The notes: a model not told the origin generated them from the letters alone. 64,000 bases of DNA from Gallionella sp. (GCA_028714895.1 JAQTLM010000006.1:62001-126000), one strand, 5' to 3'. Positions 1-10,502 are shown, numbered from the stretch's first letter. Program-made: numbers and translations.

Positions 1-1
1 T

Positions 2-1363
2 TACCGCGCTGCAAACGACAGTGCACAGCGCCTGTTGCAACTGCAAGCCGGCAACCGCTATCGGCAATTGCCCGAACTCAGCAGGCAGCGGCTGGACAAA
101 CTGATCCCGCAATTCATCGGCCTGTGCGCCCAGCAAGCCAATCCGGACGAAACGCTGTCCAGATTGCTCGCCCTGCTGGAAGGCATCAGCCGCCGCGCCT
201 CCTACCTCGCCTTCCTGGCCGAATATCCGCAGGCGATGCAACGATTGACCCGGATGGTTGCCGCCAGCAGTTGGGCAGGCGAGTACATGACCCAACACCC
301 GGCGCTGCTCGATGAATTGCTGGATGCGCGCGAGATGTACCAGCCGCCCCAATGGCAGCAAATCGACCGCAACTTGCAAGGCCGCCTGGATGACTGCGCC
401 GGAGATGCCGAACGGCAGCTGGATGTATTGCGCCTGGTCCAGCAGGAACAAACCTTTCAACTGCTGGCGATGGACCTGCAAGGCCTGTTACCGCTGGAAA
501 AACTCAGCGACCACCTGAGCGATCTGGCCGATTTGCTGCTGCGCCATGTGCTGAAGCTGAGCTGGGCAACCGCGCGCAAACGACATCGCGACGAACCGAG
601 ATTCGCCATCATCGCGTATGGCAAGCTGGGCGGCAAGGAACTGAGCTACGCCTCAGATCTCGACCTGATTTTTCTCTACGATGACGACCACACCGATGCG
701 CAGGAAAACTACGCACGGCTGGGGCAGCGCATCAACACCATACTGAGCAGCTACACCTCTTCCGGCCGCCTGTACGAAACCGATTTGCGCCTGCGCCCGA
801 ATGGCGCGAGCGGCTTGCTGGTCAGCTCGATCACGGCGTTTGCCGAATACCAGCAGCAACAAGCCTGGGTATGGGAGCATCAGGCCTTGACGCGTGCCCG
901 CTTCAGCGCGGGTGACGCAGAGATTGGCGCCGCCTTTGAAAACATCCGCCAGCAGGTGCTGTGCCAGCCGCGCGATCTGGCTACCTTACGCAAAGAAATT
1001 CTGGCGATGCGCCAGAAAATGCTCGACGGCCACCCCAATAACACCAATCTGTTCGATATCAAGCACGACCGGGGCGGCATGGTAGACATCGAGTTTATGG
1101 TGCAATACCTCGTGCTCGCCTACGCCCATCAACACCCGCAACTGACCGGCAATATCGGCAACCTGGCGTTGCTCAAACTGGCGGGTGAACTCGGCCTGAT
1201 TCCTGTCGAACTTGCCGAACAGACTCGCACGCTGTACCGTACGTTGCGCCAGGCGCAACACCGCATCCGGCTCAACAGCCAGTTGCCGTGCCGCGTTGAA
1301 TACGGCCAGATCGAAGTTACCGCGTGCAGGAAGTTGTGGGACGTGCTTTTTGAAAATACTTAA
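2..1363 (+). CDS. glnE: Glutamine synthetase adenylyltransferase/adenylyl-removing enzyme, C-terminal part (5' end outside window)
   Basis: The frame is open from the window edge, so this is only the last ~450 residues of a protein that is normally about 900-1000 aa. GlnE adenylylates and deadenylylates glutamine synthetase in response to PII and glutamine. The visible part is the C-terminal adenylyltransferase half: a nucleotidyltransferase signature GKLGGKELSYASDLDLIF with its paired Asp residues (nt ~618-670), then the ETDLRLRPNG and KHDRGGMVDIEFMVQYL segments typical of this family, then the helical C-terminal domain. Its TAA stop overlaps the stop of the convergent cyclase gene by three bases, leaving no room for a terminator between them. 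Confidence 0.95.
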   Translation, partial: YRAANDSAQRLLQLQAGNRYRQLPELSRQRLDKLIPQFIGLCAQQANPDETLSRLLALLEGISRRASYLAFLAEYPQAMQRLTRMVAASSWAGEYMTQHPALLDELLDAREMYQPPQWQQIDRNLQGRLDDCAGDAERQLDVLRLVQQEQTFQLLAMDLQGLLPLEKLSDHLSDLADLLLRHVLKLSWATARKRHRDEPRFAIIAYGKLGGKELSYASDLDLIFLYDDDHTDAQENYARLGQRINTILSSYTSSGRLYETDLRLRPNGASGLLVSSITAFAEYQQQQAWVWEHQALTRARFSAGDAEIGAAFENIRQQVLCQPRDLATLRKEILAMRQKMLDGHPNNTNLFDIKHDRGGMVDIEFMVQYLVLAYAHQHPQLTGNIGNLALLKLAGELGLIPVELAEQTRTLYRTLRQAQHRIRLNSQLPCRVEYGQIEVTACRKLWDVLFENT

Positions 1364-2694
1364 ACAGAGGAAGTAGAAATTTCTGGCACTGCGCCCGACG
1401 ACATCATATTGGCCCGGCGCGTGGAATCGTCGAGGCGGGCGGTGAGGCGATACATGACCATTTCGCCTTTACCCTTGACATAGATCGTGGCGGGGGGTTC
1501 GAAGGCATAGTCATGCCTGATCCGGTTGTAGGTTGTTCTGTCCATCTGGATCACGCCCTGCGTCGCTTCGTCGGTCAGACGGCTGGCAATGTTTACCGTG
1601 TCGCCCCATAAATCGTAAATAAAACGCTTGGTGCCGATCACCCCGGCAACCACGGGGCCGGTGGCGATGCCGGTGTGTATACCCAATTTGAATCTGGCAA
1701 GTTCGGGATGGTTAGCCACAAACTGGCGCATTTCCAAAGCCAAGTCTGCGATATCGCAGGTGTAATCCGCCCTGTCGCGGTTCAGCCCGCCGACCACCAT
1801 GTAGGCATCGCCAATCGTCTTGATTTTCTCCACGCCGTATTTTTCGCTCAGTTCGTCAAAGCCGGAAAAGATGGTGTTGAGCAGAGCGACCATTTGTTCG
1901 GGAGAAAGTGACTCGGTCAGTTGCGTAAAATTCACCAGATCGGCGAACATAACCGTTACATCCGCATGGCCGTCCGCGATCAGGCCCTGATGATTTTTCA
2001 GCCGCTGCGCAATACTGCTTGGCAATATGTTGAGTAACACGCGCTCGGATTTTTTTTGCTCCTCGGCCAGCAATTGGTGCTGCTGGTCGAGCTGATTCTT
2101 GATCTTGTCCATCTCCACGACAAAATAGCGTACCAGGAAATAAATGATGGAGGACATCGCGGCAAAATTTAGCGCGAAGAACACGCCGATGGTCTTCATC
2201 GGCATCCCGCCATCGCTTCCGGAACCGAGAAAGTAATCGAATGTCCCGGATATGGCCGTCATCACGATATAAGTGGCAAACCAGGGGATTGATTCGCGCC
2301 AGCCCGACACGACCAGCGCGCCGATCGGGGCAAGCAATGCCCACAGCATCACCCCGCTCGATGTCACCGAGCTGCCGATGCTCCATTGCATGACGAACGG
2401 CGCGAACAGGAACAGGCTCAACTGCACAAAACGGAACGGCTCAAACCGCCGGGTTCTAAAATAGTAGATCAGCGAAGTTACGGAAACCAGTTGATAGCCC
2501 AAGGGCACGTTCGCCGAGAAGTTCAGCCCCATCATCCAGTAAATGGCCAGCCACAACACTACCGCCAGGTTCATGAAGGCGCAGGCAAAGATCAACAGAC
2601 TCTTGCGCAATTTTTCTTCTTGCGTATCTGTTATTTCTGCGGTGATTTCAGGGAGTTCGATCATCGGTGCAGTTGCCCTTCGGGTATGACTCAT
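1360..2694 (-). CDS. Membrane-bound class III adenylate cyclase
   Basis: About 444 aa. A hydrophobic N-terminal half with roughly six membrane segments (residues ~35-200) is followed by a coiled linker and a C-terminal CYC domain that makes cAMP from ATP. Catalytic features are visible: the metal-binding Asp in MFADLVNFT, the second metal Asp in KTIGDAYMVVGG preceded by the adenine-selecting Lys, and the Asp of LWGDTVNIASRL, together favouring ATP over GTP. The longest frame starts at a TTG at 2721. I prefer the ATG at 2694; an ATG at 2664 is also possible because Shine-Dalgarno signals are weak. It faces glnE tail to tail and is transcribed away from ilvE. Confidence 0.88.
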   Translation of the reverse strand: MSHTRRATAPMIELPEITAEITDTQEEKLRKSLLIFACAFMNLAVVLWLAIYWMMGLNFSANVPLGYQLVSVTSLIYYFRTRRFEPFRFVQLSLFLFAPFVMQWSIGSSVTSSGVMLWALLAPIGALVVSGWRESIPWFATYIVMTAISGTFDYFLGSGSDGGMPMKTIGVFFALNFAAMSSIIYFLVRYFVVEMDKIKNQLDQQHQLLAEEQKKSERVLLNILPSSIAQRLKNHQGLIADGHADVTVMFADLVNFTQLTESLSPEQMVALLNTIFSGFDELSEKYGVEKIKTIGDAYMVVGGLNRDRADYTCDIADLALEMRQFVANHPELARFKLGIHTGIATGPVVAGVIGTKRFIYDLWGDTVNIASRLTDEATQGVIQMDRTTYNRIRHDYAFEPPATIYVKGKGEMVMYRLTARLDDSTRRANMMSSGAVPEISTSSV

Positions 2695-2851
2695 CAAGGC
2701 ATCGTCCAGCAAACGCGGCAATCATACCCGAATTATCGGCTAAAAATAAGGCTGGTTATTGAACTGGGTAATTTAACCATGCTTCTTCATAAACCGGCCA
2801 GAAAACGCTAGAATTCACGCTTTGCAACCGACCCATCAAAGGAACCCCATT

Positions 2852-3772
2852 ATGTCGATGTCCGATCGCGACGGCTTTATCTGGTATGACGGCAAGCTTG
2901 TGCCGTGGCGCGATGCCACTACCCATGTGCTGACCCACACACTGCACTATGGCATGGGCGTGTTTGAAGGCTTGCGCGCCTACAAGGCTGCCAATGGTAC
3001 GGCCATCTTCCGTTTGCAGGAGCATACTGACCGGCTGTTCAATTCCGCGCACATCTTCCAGATGAAGATGCCGTTTGACAAAGAAACCATCATGGAAGCA
3101 CATCGCGAAGTAGTGCGCGTCAACAAGTTGGAATCCTGTTACATCCGTCCGATCTGTTTTTACGGTTCCGAGGCGATGGGTATCGCCGCCACTGCCCTCA
3201 GCACCCACGTTGCCGTGGCCGCATGGCCGTGGGGTGCATATCTGGGCGAAGAGGGCATGGCAAAAGGTATCCGCGTCAAGACTTCCAGCTTCACCCGTCA
3301 TCATGTCAACGTGAATATGTGCCGCGCCAAATCGGTAGGTACTTATACCAACTCCATCCTGGCGCATCAGGAAGTAGCGCACGATAGCTACGATGAAGCA
3401 TTGCTGCTGGATGTGGATGGTTACGTTGCGGAGGGTGCCGGCGAAAACATTTTCATCGTCAAGAAAAGCAAGCTGTATACGCCCGATCTGACTTCGTGCC
3501 TGGAAGGGATCACGCGCGACTCCATCCTCACGCTGGCAAAAGAACTCGGCATCGAGTTGATCGAGAAACGCATCACCCGCGATGAAGTGTATTGCGCAGA
3601 TGAAGCCTTCTTCACCGGCACCGCAGCAGAGGTCACCCCGATCCGCGAACTGGATAACCGCACCATCGGCTGCGGTTCGCGCGGCCCGATTACCACCAAG
3701 CTGCAACAGGCTTTCTTCGACTGTGTCGCAGGCAAGCATCCGCAGCACACCGATTGGCTAGCCTACGTTTAA
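2852..3772 (+). CDS. ilvE: Branched-chain amino acid aminotransferase
   Basis: A 306-aa fold-type IV PLP enzyme that transfers the amino group between glutamate and the keto acids of valine, leucine and isoleucine. Family signatures include [13 protein letters not shown] near the N-terminus, [16 protein letters not shown], the PLP lysine at about residue 160 in [11 protein letters not shown], and the cofactor-phosphate segment EGAGENIF. I chose the ATG at 2852 because AAGGA lies about eight bases upstream; the frame extends further to a TTG but without support. The leu genes elsewhere in the window feed the same pathway. The following zinc-finger gene starts 11 bases after the stop, so the two are probably cotranscribed. 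Confidence 0.96.
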   Translation: MSMSDRDGFIWYDGKLVPWRDATTHVLTHTLHYGMGVFEGLRAYKAANGTAIFRLQEHTDRLFNSAHIFQMKMPFDKETIMEAHREVVRVNKLESCYIRPICFYGSEAMGIAATALSTHVAVAAWPWGAYLGEEGMAKGIRVKTSSFTRHHVNVNMCRAKSVGTYTNSILAHQEVAHDSYDEALLLDVDGYVAEGAGENIFIVKKSKLYTPDLTSCLEGITRDSILTLAKELGIELIEKRITRDEVYCADEAFFTGTAAEVTPIRELDNRTIGCGSRGPITTKLQQAFFDCVAGKHPQHTDWLAYV

Positions 3773-3783
3773 GGGGGAATATC

Positions 3784-3984
3784 GTGAGCAACGAAAACAT
3801 CACCCAGCGCTACATCGAAGTAACAGCACACGACTTGCCATTGACCTGCCCGATGCCGGGCATGAGTTTGTGGAATGCCCACCCGAAAGTCATGATCCCG
3901 CTCAATCATGGTGGCGAAGCGCGTTGCCCGTATTGCGGCACCTTGTACAAATTCAAGGGTGAATTGCCCAAGGCGCATCATTAA
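3784..3984 (+). CDS. Small CHCC-type zinc-finger domain protein
   Basis: A 66-aa protein with a GTG start supported by a strong AAGGGGGA ribosome site just after ilvE. Candidate zinc ligands are Cys22, His33, Cys48 and Cys51, the last two forming CPYCG near the C-terminus. This is the zf-CHCC layout, related to the small NDUFS6-type subunit of mitochondrial complex I. Its bacterial role is not established. It often sits beside ilvE and waaF in Betaproteobacteria (from memory), as it does here. The assignment rests on ligand spacing and length. Confidence 0.82.
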   Translation: MSNENITQRYIEVTAHDLPLTCPMPGMSLWNAHPKVMIPLNHGGEARCPYCGTLYKFKGELPKAHH

Positions 3985-4106
3985 AAACCTACTGCGCGAC
4001 TCGATAGCTGCGTCGCGCGGTGCTCGCTCCTTCGCCTACCTATCAGGTATGGTTCAGTCGCTGTGCTCCGTGCTCCTTACTATCGAGCCGCTCGCTACGG
4101 TTTTAG
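3984..4106. repeat. Long imperfect palindromic intergenic repeat
   Basis: The whole spacer between the zinc-finger gene and waaF folds back on itself. AAAACC at one end pairs with GGTTTT at the other, CTCGATAG pairs with CTATCGAG, and the centre is ACCTATCAGGT (4038-4048). It is about 120 bp with no reading frame of its own. It may act as an mRNA hairpin or terminator, or be a REP/MITE-type element. A different palindrome at 51843-51975 also carries a CTATCGAG block, but the two do not align end to end. Confidence 0.6.
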
Positions 4107-4137
4107 GGGATTTCCTAAATCCAGGTAATCTGTCGGA

Positions 4138-5172
4138 ATGCAAAAAATATTAGTCATCAGCCCGAGCTGGGTAGGCGACTGCATGCTGATGCAGCCGATG
4201 CTGATGCGCCTCGGACAACGCCACCCCGGTTGCCGCATCGACGTGTTCGCCCCGTCGTGGACGGAGAAGCTGTTGCGCCAGATGCCGGAGGTGCATGATG
4301 TCATCGTCAACCCATTCCCGCATGGCGCGCTGCAACTGGCGGCGCGCTACCGGCTCGGCAAACAACTGCGCGCCGCGCGCTACGACCAGGCCATCGTGCT
4401 GCCCAACTCATGGAAATCCGCGCTCGTGCCATTCTTCGCGCATATCCCGCTGCGCACCGGCTTTGTCGGCGAGTCGCGCTATATCCTGCTCAACGATGCG
4501 CGCAAGCTCGACAAACAGAAACTGCCGCTGATGGTGGAACGCTTCGCACAGCTCGCCGAAGATGCGCAAGGCGAAATCCCGCGCCCCCTGGCAAACCCCA
4601 AACTGGCGATCTCTGAAGCGCAGCGCGATGACGCGCTGCGCAAGCTAAATACGAAAAACTTATGTCCGGGCACCCGCCTGACGCTGGACAAACCCGTCGC
4701 GGCATTCTGCCCCGGCGCCGAGTACGGCCCCGCCAAGCGCTGGCCGGCGGCCTATTATGCGAACATCGCACAACGCCTGAAGCAACGCGGTTATGCGGTG
4801 TGGCTGATCGGCTCCGTCAAGGATAAGCATGCCGCCGAAGAAATCAACCTGCTTGCCGGTGCGCAATGCACCAACCTGTGCGGCCGCACCGACTTGGGCG
4901 ATGCCATCGCGTTGCTGGCATGCGCAAAGCTGGTCATCAGCAACGACTCCGGCCTGATGCACCTAGCCGCCGCGCTGGACCGGCCGATGCTCGCGCTGTT
5001 CGGTTCCAGCAGCCCGCAGTTCACCCCGCCGCTGTCCACGCAGGCACAGGTCATCAAACTCGACATCGAGTGCAGCCCGTGCTTCGAGCGCGAATGCCCG
5101 CTCGGGCATTTCAACTGCATGATGCAACTTACCCCGGACATGGTCTGGAACAAATTAACTCCTCTGCTTTAA
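4138..5172 (+). CDS. waaF: ADP-heptose:LPS heptosyltransferase II
   Basis: A 344-aa GT-9 family enzyme that adds the second heptose to the lipopolysaccharide inner core on the cytoplasmic face of the inner membrane. The N-terminus MQKILVISPSWVGDCMLMQP is the typical acceptor-domain opening. The C-terminal donor-binding domain contains CPGAEYGPAKRWP and NDSGLMHLAAALDRP, both characteristic of WaaF. The C-terminal CSPCFERECPLGHFNCM stretch is also typical. The mutase gene follows 13 bases after the stop, making a plausible cell-envelope pair. Confidence 0.95.
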   Translation: MQKILVISPSWVGDCMLMQPMLMRLGQRHPGCRIDVFAPSWTEKLLRQMPEVHDVIVNPFPHGALQLAARYRLGKQLRAARYDQAIVLPNSWKSALVPFFAHIPLRTGFVGESRYILLNDARKLDKQKLPLMVERFAQLAEDAQGEIPRPLANPKLAISEAQRDDALRKLNTKNLCPGTRLTLDKPVAAFCPGAEYGPAKRWPAAYYANIAQRLKQRGYAVWLIGSVKDKHAAEEINLLAGAQCTNLCGRTDLGDAIALLACAKLVISNDSGLMHLAAALDRPMLALFGSSSPQFTPPLSTQAQVIKLDIECSPCFERECPLGHFNCMMQLTPDMVWNKLTPLL

Positions 5173-5185
5173 GGCAAAATGCACC

Positions 5186-6565
5186 ATGCTGAAAAATCCA
5201 CCGAAAGAAATCTTTAAGGCCTATGACATTCGCGGCATCGTCGGCCAGACGCTGACGCCTGAAGTGGTGGAGGCCATCGGCCATGCCATCGGCTCGGAAG
5301 CGGCGGCACGCGGGCAACACAAGATTGCGATTGGCCGCGACGGAAGATTGTCCGGCCCGGAACTGATCGCCGCGCTGGCACGAGGCATCCGGAAGAGCGG
5401 CATCGACGTGATCGATGTCGGTTGCGTTCCCACGCCGATGGTGTATTTCGCCGCCTACCAGTTGCATACCAACTGTGCGGTGATGCTCACCGGCAGCCAT
5501 AACCCGCCGGATTACAACGGCCTGAAGATGGTGCTGGCCGGAGAAACCTTATCGGGCGAAACGATACAGAAACTGCGCTCACGCATCGAACAGAATGACC
5601 TCACGCACGGCTCCGGCAGCTACACGCAACAAGACATCAGCGCGGATTACATCGCACGCATCGCCTCCGGCATCAAGCTGGCGCGCCCGATGAAGATCAC
5701 CGTTGATTGCGGCAATGGCGTGGCCGGAGCTTACGTTGCCAACCTGTATCGCCAACTCGGTTGTGAAGTAGAAGAAATGTATTGCGAAGTGGACGGTCAT
5801 TTCCCCAACCACCATCCCGACCCGTCCGACCCGCACAACCTCGAAGACCTGATCGCCGCGTTGCGCGATAACGACAGTGAGCTGGGCTTGGCGTTCGACG
5901 GCGACGGCGACCGCCTCGGCGTGGTCACCAGGGACGGCAGGATCATTTTTCCGGATCGCCAGTTGATGCTGTTCGCCGCTGACGTGCTGAGCCGCAATCC
6001 CGGCGCGGAAATCATTTTCGATGTCAAATCCACGCGCAACCTGTTCGGCTGGATACGCTCGCACGGCGGCAAACCGACGTTATGGAAGACCGGGCATTCG
6101 CTGGTCAAGGCCAAGATGCGCGAAACCGGCGCACTGTTGGCCGGCGAAATGAGCGGCCATATGTTCTTCAAGGAACGCTGGTACGGCTTCGACGATGGGC
6201 TGTACAGCGGTGCGCGCCTGCTGGAAATCCTGAGCAAGGTAGCAAACCCGAGCGCCACGCTGAACGCCCTGCCGGACGCGTTCTGCACCCCGGAGCTGCA
6301 CATCCACACCGCCGAAGGAGAAAATCACACGCTGCTCGCACAATTGCAGCAAACCGCAAAGTTTGCCGCCGCAAAAGAAATCATCACGCTGGACGGGCTG
6401 CGCGTGGAATATGCCGACGGCTTCGGGCTGGCGCGCCCCAGTAACACCACGCCGGTGATCGTGCTGCGCTTCGAGGCGGACAGCGAGGCTGCGCTGCAAC
6501 GCATCCAGGACGACTTCCGCGGGATATTCCGGCAGGCCGCACCGCATTTGCGGCTGCCGTTCTAA
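5186..6565 (+). CDS. algC: Phosphomannomutase/phosphoglucomutase
   Basis: A 459-aa alpha-D-phosphohexomutase that interconverts hexose 6- and 1-phosphates for LPS and exopolysaccharide precursors. Four domain signatures appear in order: the phosphoserine loop TGSHNPPDYNG (Ser about residue 104), the magnesium loop DGDGDR (about residues 238-243), the sugar-binding EMSGH, and the phosphate-binding RPSNTTP near the C-terminus. Length and motifs fit the AlgC/ManB dual-specificity group; sequence alone does not fix which sugar is preferred. It follows waaF directly and converges on the response regulator gene. Confidence 0.93.
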   Translation: MLKNPPKEIFKAYDIRGIVGQTLTPEVVEAIGHAIGSEAAARGQHKIAIGRDGRLSGPELIAALARGIRKSGIDVIDVGCVPTPMVYFAAYQLHTNCAVMLTGSHNPPDYNGLKMVLAGETLSGETIQKLRSRIEQNDLTHGSGSYTQQDISADYIARIASGIKLARPMKITVDCGNGVAGAYVANLYRQLGCEVEEMYCEVDGHFPNHHPDPSDPHNLEDLIAALRDNDSELGLAFDGDGDRLGVVTRDGRIIFPDRQLMLFAADVLSRNPGAEIIFDVKSTRNLFGWIRSHGGKPTLWKTGHSLVKAKMRETGALLAGEMSGHMFFKERWYGFDDGLYSGARLLEILSKVANPSATLNALPDAFCTPELHIHTAEGENHTLLAQLQQTAKFAAAKEIITLDGLRVEYADGFGLARPSNTTPVIVLRFEADSEAALQRIQDDFRGIFRQAAPHLRLPF

Positions 6566-6608
6566 GGATCCACACCAATTGGCGTAGCCAACATTGACGG
6601 AGCAACGG

Positions 6609-7079
6609 TCAGGGTCGGCCCGTTGCGCCCTGCCCCGCGGCAAAGACCAACTCGCGCTGGCGCGGTTGCATCCAGTATGCCAACTGCTCGCGGAAAAATC
6701 CGGCGAACTGCGCAAGGTCAACCGGCTTGGCCACGAAACTGTTCGCCCCGACCTGATAACTCATCAGCACGTCAGCCTGCGTATATTCCGCCGAAAACGC
6801 CACGATCGGAATATCGCGCGTGGCGGCATGCATGCGCAGCTTGCGCAATACCGCCAAACCATCCAGTTTCGGCAGCTTCATATCCATCAGGATGATATGC
6901 GGCATTTGTTCTTTTTTAGCGATGCTATCGCTCAGCCAATCCAGCACGGCATCGCCGCCCCCCACCACAGTCAGATTAATCTCAGGGCAAAACTCAACAG
7001 CGGCGCGGTGCGCCAAATCTGTTGCCAGCAAATCATCTTCGACCAGCAATACGCTATAACGGCCTGTGTTCACCTGCAT
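6609..7079 (-). CDS. Single-domain CheY-like response regulator
   Basis: 156 aa. A receiver domain fills residues ~8-130: acidic pair in LLVEDD (D15, D16), phosphoacceptor Asp66 in ILMDMKLP, a switch Ser near 96 in VAFSAE and the conserved Lys118 in AKPV. The remaining ~25 residues form a short tail with no output domain. It starts seven bases after alaS on the same strand, so it is probably read from the alaS transcript. No histidine kinase is in the window, so its partner is unknown. The family mostly acts through protein-protein contacts. Confidence 0.88.
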   Translation of the reverse strand: MQVNTGRYSVLLVEDDLLATDLAHRAAVEFCPEINLTVVGGGDAVLDWLSDSIAKKEQMPHIILMDMKLPKLDGLAVLRKLRMHAATRDIPIVAFSAEYTQADVLMSYQVGANSFVAKPVDLAQFAGFFREQLAYWMQPRQRELVFAAGQGATGRP

Positions 7080-7086
7080 CGCTCCT

Positions 7087-9708
7087 TTATAGACGAGCCT
7101 TTACCCAACCTGCAACCGAACCCAATGCCGCGGGCAAATGTTCGGGTTGCGTGCCGCCTGCCATCGCCATGTCCGGCCTGCCGCCGCCTTTGCCGCCGAC
7201 CTGTTGCGCGACCATATTCACCAGATCCCCGGCCCTGATTTTCGCAGTCAGCCCTGAAGTCACACCGGCAATCAGACTAATCCTATCACCGTCCACCGCC
7301 GCCAGCACAATAGCGGCCGATTTGAGTTTATCCTTAAGCTTGTCGAGCGTTTCGCGCAACACCGCGGCATCCGCGCCTTCCAGCATCGCAGCCAGCACCT
7401 TGACACCGTTGATCTCCGCCGCCTGGTTAATGAGATCATCGCCTTGTGCACTGGCCAGTTTCGATTTCAGCCGCGCCAGCTCTTTTTCCAGCGTCTTCAT
7501 GTTGTCGAGTATTTGTGTGACGCGTGCCGCCGCCTCCTGAGGCTGCGCCTTCACCGCATCCGCCACTTGCCGCAATTGCATCTCCTGCTGCTGCACCAGC
7601 GCCAGTGCGCCTTCGCCGGTCACTGCCTCCACGCGCCGCACGCCCGCCGCGACACCGCTCTCAGCCAATATCTTGAACAGGCCAATGTCGCCGGTGCGCT
7701 TCACATGCGTGCCGCCGCACAATTCGCGCGACGAACCGATGTCCAACACGCGCACTTCGTCGCCGTACTTCTCGCCGAATAGCATCATCGCGCCGGTCTT
7801 CTGTGCATCCTCGATGGACATCACGCGCGCCTGGCACTCCGCGTTGGCAATGATTTCGGCATTCACGATACTTTCCACTTTGAGGATTTCCGCGTCGGTC
7901 AGCGGCTGCGTATGCACGAAGTCGAAGCGCGTCTTGTCCGCATCCACCTGTGACCCCTTCTGCTGCACATGGCTGCCGAGCACCTCGCGCAACGCCTTGT
8001 GCATCAGGTGCGTCGCCGAGTGGTTGCGTATCGTGTGGTTGCGCGCCGCGACATCCACCCTGGCGGTGACGCCGTTGCCCACGGTCAGCTTGCCGGTCTT
8101 CACGACGCCGTGATGGCCGAACACCGTTGCCTGAATCTTCTGCGTATCCTCCACCGCGAAGATGCCGTGTACGCTGCGCAGTTCGCCGCTGTCGCCGACC
8201 TGCCCGCCGGACTCGGCGTAGAACGGAGTATCGTCCAGCACCGCCACGCCGATCTCGCCCTCGTTCAGCGTATTCACCGGCACGCCGTCCTTGTATAAAG
8301 CCAGCACATTACCCTTGCTTTCCAGCAGGTCATAACCGTGAAAAACTGTTGCCGGGCCTTCGTATTCCAGGTTAGTCGCCATCTTGAACTTGCCCGCCGC
8401 GCGCGCCTGCTCCTTCTGGTGCGCCATCGCCTTGCCAAAAGCCGCAGCATCAACCGTCACACCATGCTCGCGGCACACGTCCTGCGTCAGGTCGAGCGGA
8501 AATCCATAAGTGTCATGCAGTTTGAATGCGGTCTCGCCGTTGAACACCGTGCTACCCTGTTGTGCCATCTCGGCCAAGTCAGCTTCCAAAATCGCCATAC
8601 CATGTTCAATCGTGGCGAAGAAGCGCTCCTCTTCCAGCTTGAGAATTCCCTTCACGCGCACATTTTCCGCGGTCAGTTCGGGATAGGCAGAACCCATTTC
8701 AGCGACCAGGTCGGGCACCATCTTGTAGAAGAATGCGTCGCGCACACCCAGCTTGTAGCCGTGACGGATCGCGCGGCGGATGATGCGACGCAACACATAG
8801 CCGCGCCCCTCGTTGCCCGGGATCACGCCGTCGGCGATCAGGAAGGAGCAGGCACGGATATGATCGGCCAGCACCTTCAGCGAAGGCGAATCCAGATCGG
8901 CGCAGTGCGTTTCGCGCGCGGCGGCTTTGATCAGCGCCTGGAACAGGTCGATCTCGTAGTTGGCATGCACATGCTGCAACACCGCCGAGATGCGCTCCAG
9001 CCCCATGCCGGTATCCACCGATGGCTTGGGCAGCGGATGCATCACGCCGTGCTCGTCGCGGTTGAACTGCATGAATACGTTGTTCCAGATTTCGATGTAA
9101 CGGTCGCCGTCTTCCTCGGGCGTGCCAGGCAGACCGCCCGGAATATGTTCGCCGTGATCGTAGAAGATTTCGGTACAGGGGCCGCAGGGGCCGGTATCGC
9201 CCATCATCCAGAAGTTGTCCGAGGCGTAGCGCGCGCCCTTGTTGTCGCCGATGCGGATCACGCGATCCGCCGCCAGCCCCATCTCCTTGGTCCAGATATC
9301 GTACGCCTCGTCGTCCTCGGCATACACGGTGACGTAAAGCTTATCCTTGGGCAGTTTGAACACCACCGTCAGCAGTTCCCAGGCGTAATTGATCGCATCG
9401 CGCTTGAAATAATCGCCAAAGCTGAAGTTGCCGAGCATCTCGAAGAAGGTGTGGTGGCGCGCGGTGTAGCCGACGTTCTCCAAGTCGTTATGCTTGCCGC
9501 CGGCACGCACGCATTTCTGCGAAGAAGCGGCACGGGTATAGGGACGCTTGTCGAAACCGAGGAACACATCCTTGAATTGGTTCATCCCCGCGTTGGTGAA
9601 CAGCAGCGTCGGATCCTCGTGCGGTACCAGCGAACTGGAAGGCACGACCGTGTGACCTTTGGACGCAAAATAATCTAGGAATTTCTGGCGGATTTCACTG
9701 CTTTTCAT
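7087..9708 (-). CDS. alaS: Alanyl-tRNA synthetase
   Basis: 873 aa, the usual bacterial length. Begins [29 protein letters not shown] and continues with the class II catalytic core ([14 protein letters not shown], then the [21 protein letters not shown] region). The editing domain carries the zinc-binding HSATHLMH and [11 protein letters not shown] motifs, and the C-terminal C-Ala domain ends with the [12 protein letters not shown] segment. It charges tRNA-Ala and clears Ser/Gly mischarging. In many proteobacteria it directly follows recA-recX; here about 2 kb of accessory genes intervene. Confidence 0.98.
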   Translation of the reverse strand: MKSSEIRQKFLDYFASKGHTVVPSSSLVPHEDPTLLFTNAGMNQFKDVFLGFDKRPYTRAASSQKCVRAGGKHNDLENVGYTARHHTFFEMLGNFSFGDYFKRDAINYAWELLTVVFKLPKDKLYVTVYAEDDEAYDIWTKEMGLAADRVIRIGDNKGARYASDNFWMMGDTGPCGPCTEIFYDHGEHIPGGLPGTPEEDGDRYIEIWNNVFMQFNRDEHGVMHPLPKPSVDTGMGLERISAVLQHVHANYEIDLFQALIKAAARETHCADLDSPSLKVLADHIRACSFLIADGVIPGNEGRGYVLRRIIRRAIRHGYKLGVRDAFFYKMVPDLVAEMGSAYPELTAENVRVKGILKLEEERFFATIEHGMAILEADLAEMAQQGSTVFNGETAFKLHDTYGFPLDLTQDVCREHGVTVDAAAFGKAMAHQKEQARAAGKFKMATNLEYEGPATVFHGYDLLESKGNVLALYKDGVPVNTLNEGEIGVAVLDDTPFYAESGGQVGDSGELRSVHGIFAVEDTQKIQATVFGHHGVVKTGKLTVGNGVTARVDVAARNHTIRNHSATHLMHKALREVLGSHVQQKGSQVDADKTRFDFVHTQPLTDAEILKVESIVNAEIIANAECQARVMSIEDAQKTGAMMLFGEKYGDEVRVLDIGSSRELCGGTHVKRTGDIGLFKILAESGVAAGVRRVEAVTGEGALALVQQQEMQLRQVADAVKAQPQEAAARVTQILDNMKTLEKELARLKSKLASAQGDDLINQAAEINGVKVLAAMLEGADAAVLRETLDKLKDKLKSAAIVLAAVDGDRISLIAGVTSGLTAKIRAGDLVNMVAQQVGGKGGGRPDMAMAGGTQPEHLPAALGSVAGWVKARL

Positions 9709-9747
9709 TTCATCAACTTTCTAATCGCAAATTTGTATAGCACACAC

Positions 9748-10125
9748 TCAAGCCGCCTGCCGCTGATGCGCGGTAGATTTGATCAAACACTCCGCCGGAA
9801 TGCCCAGCCCTTCGTGCAAACGGCGAATCATCGAAAGCGTCAGTGGGCGCGTGTGATTCAGCACTTCATACACGCGGTTCAACCCGCCTATCATCGGCTG
9901 CAAATCTTTCGGCTTCAGCCCCAAGCTTTCCATGCGGAACTTGATCGCCTCGATCGGGTCGGGCAACTCCATCGGATAGTGCTTACGTTCGTAGGCTTCC
10001 ACCAGCGTTACCAGTACATCCAGCCGCTCTCCTTCCGGCGTATTTGCGCTCGCCGTCATCAACCCCTCGATTTCCTTGAGCGCCGCACGGTAATCCGCCT
10101 TGGTCTTGATTGGTTTAATGTCCAT
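9748..10125 (-). CDS. higA: HigA-type antitoxin (helix-turn-helix)
   Basis: A 125-aa protein with an N-terminal alpha-helical region and a C-terminal XRE-like helix-turn-helix (around IEAIKFRMESLGLKPKDLQPMIGG and the following NRVYEVLNHTRPLTLSMIRRL). It is the second gene of a pair whose first encodes a HigB-type toxin, nine bases upstream. This toxin-first order is characteristic of higBA. It should neutralise the toxin and repress the operon. It belongs to the accessory segment between recX and alaS. Confidence 0.85.
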   Translation of the reverse strand: MDIKPIKTKADYRAALKEIEGLMTASANTPEGERLDVLVTLVEAYERKHYPMELPDPIEAIKFRMESLGLKPKDLQPMIGGLNRVYEVLNHTRPLTLSMIRRLHEGLGIPAECLIKSTAHQRQAA

Positions 10126-10134
10126 ATTTGCACC

Positions 10135-10437
10135 TCATATTGTTTGCGCGTCTATCGCGTCATACTGTTTGTGTGTGCCGATGAAGCGAACATACACCAC
10201 GCGATAAGTGTAATTGATCCACACCACCAGTCTGTATTTGTTGCCCGCAACATTAAACACCACCCGCCCATCTTTCAGGATACTGGCATTGCCAAAATCA
10301 GCCTTCACCGCAGCGGGCGAAATCCAATCTGCCACCAACACCTGCCGATACCACGCAAGACACGGCTCATGTGCATCCTGATAGTTTGGATTGTTTTCCC
10401 AGAAGGCTTTAAGGGTGGACAAGGTGATCACACGCAT
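10135..10437 (-). CDS. higB: HigB-type mRNA interferase toxin
   Basis: A 100-aa basic protein of the RelE-like HigB group. Recognisable segments are TLKAFWENNPNYQDAHEPCL near the start and GNKYRLVVWINYTYRVVYVRFIGTHKQYDAID at the end, the latter typical of the HigB toxin family that cuts ribosome-bound mRNA. It precedes higA by nine bases. Just upstream of the start a short inverted repeat, TCCC-N5-GGGA (10451-10463), could be the autoregulatory operator, but this is only inference. The gene is intact. Confidence 0.87.
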   Translation of the reverse strand: MRVITLSTLKAFWENNPNYQDAHEPCLAWYRQVLVADWISPAAVKADFGNASILKDGRVVFNVAGNKYRLVVWINYTYRVVYVRFIGTHKQYDAIDAQTI

Positions 10438-10502
10438 GGGCGCATTTTAGTCCCAAATCGGGATAGGTGGCAATAGAAAATCACTCTTGATTTTCAGTAG
10501 TT

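Noticed and set aside
8338..9678. 446-aa reading frame antisense to alaS
   Set aside because: Shadow frame caused by codon bias; no ribosome site, composition rich in His, Arg and Gln, and alaS on the other strand is unequivocal.
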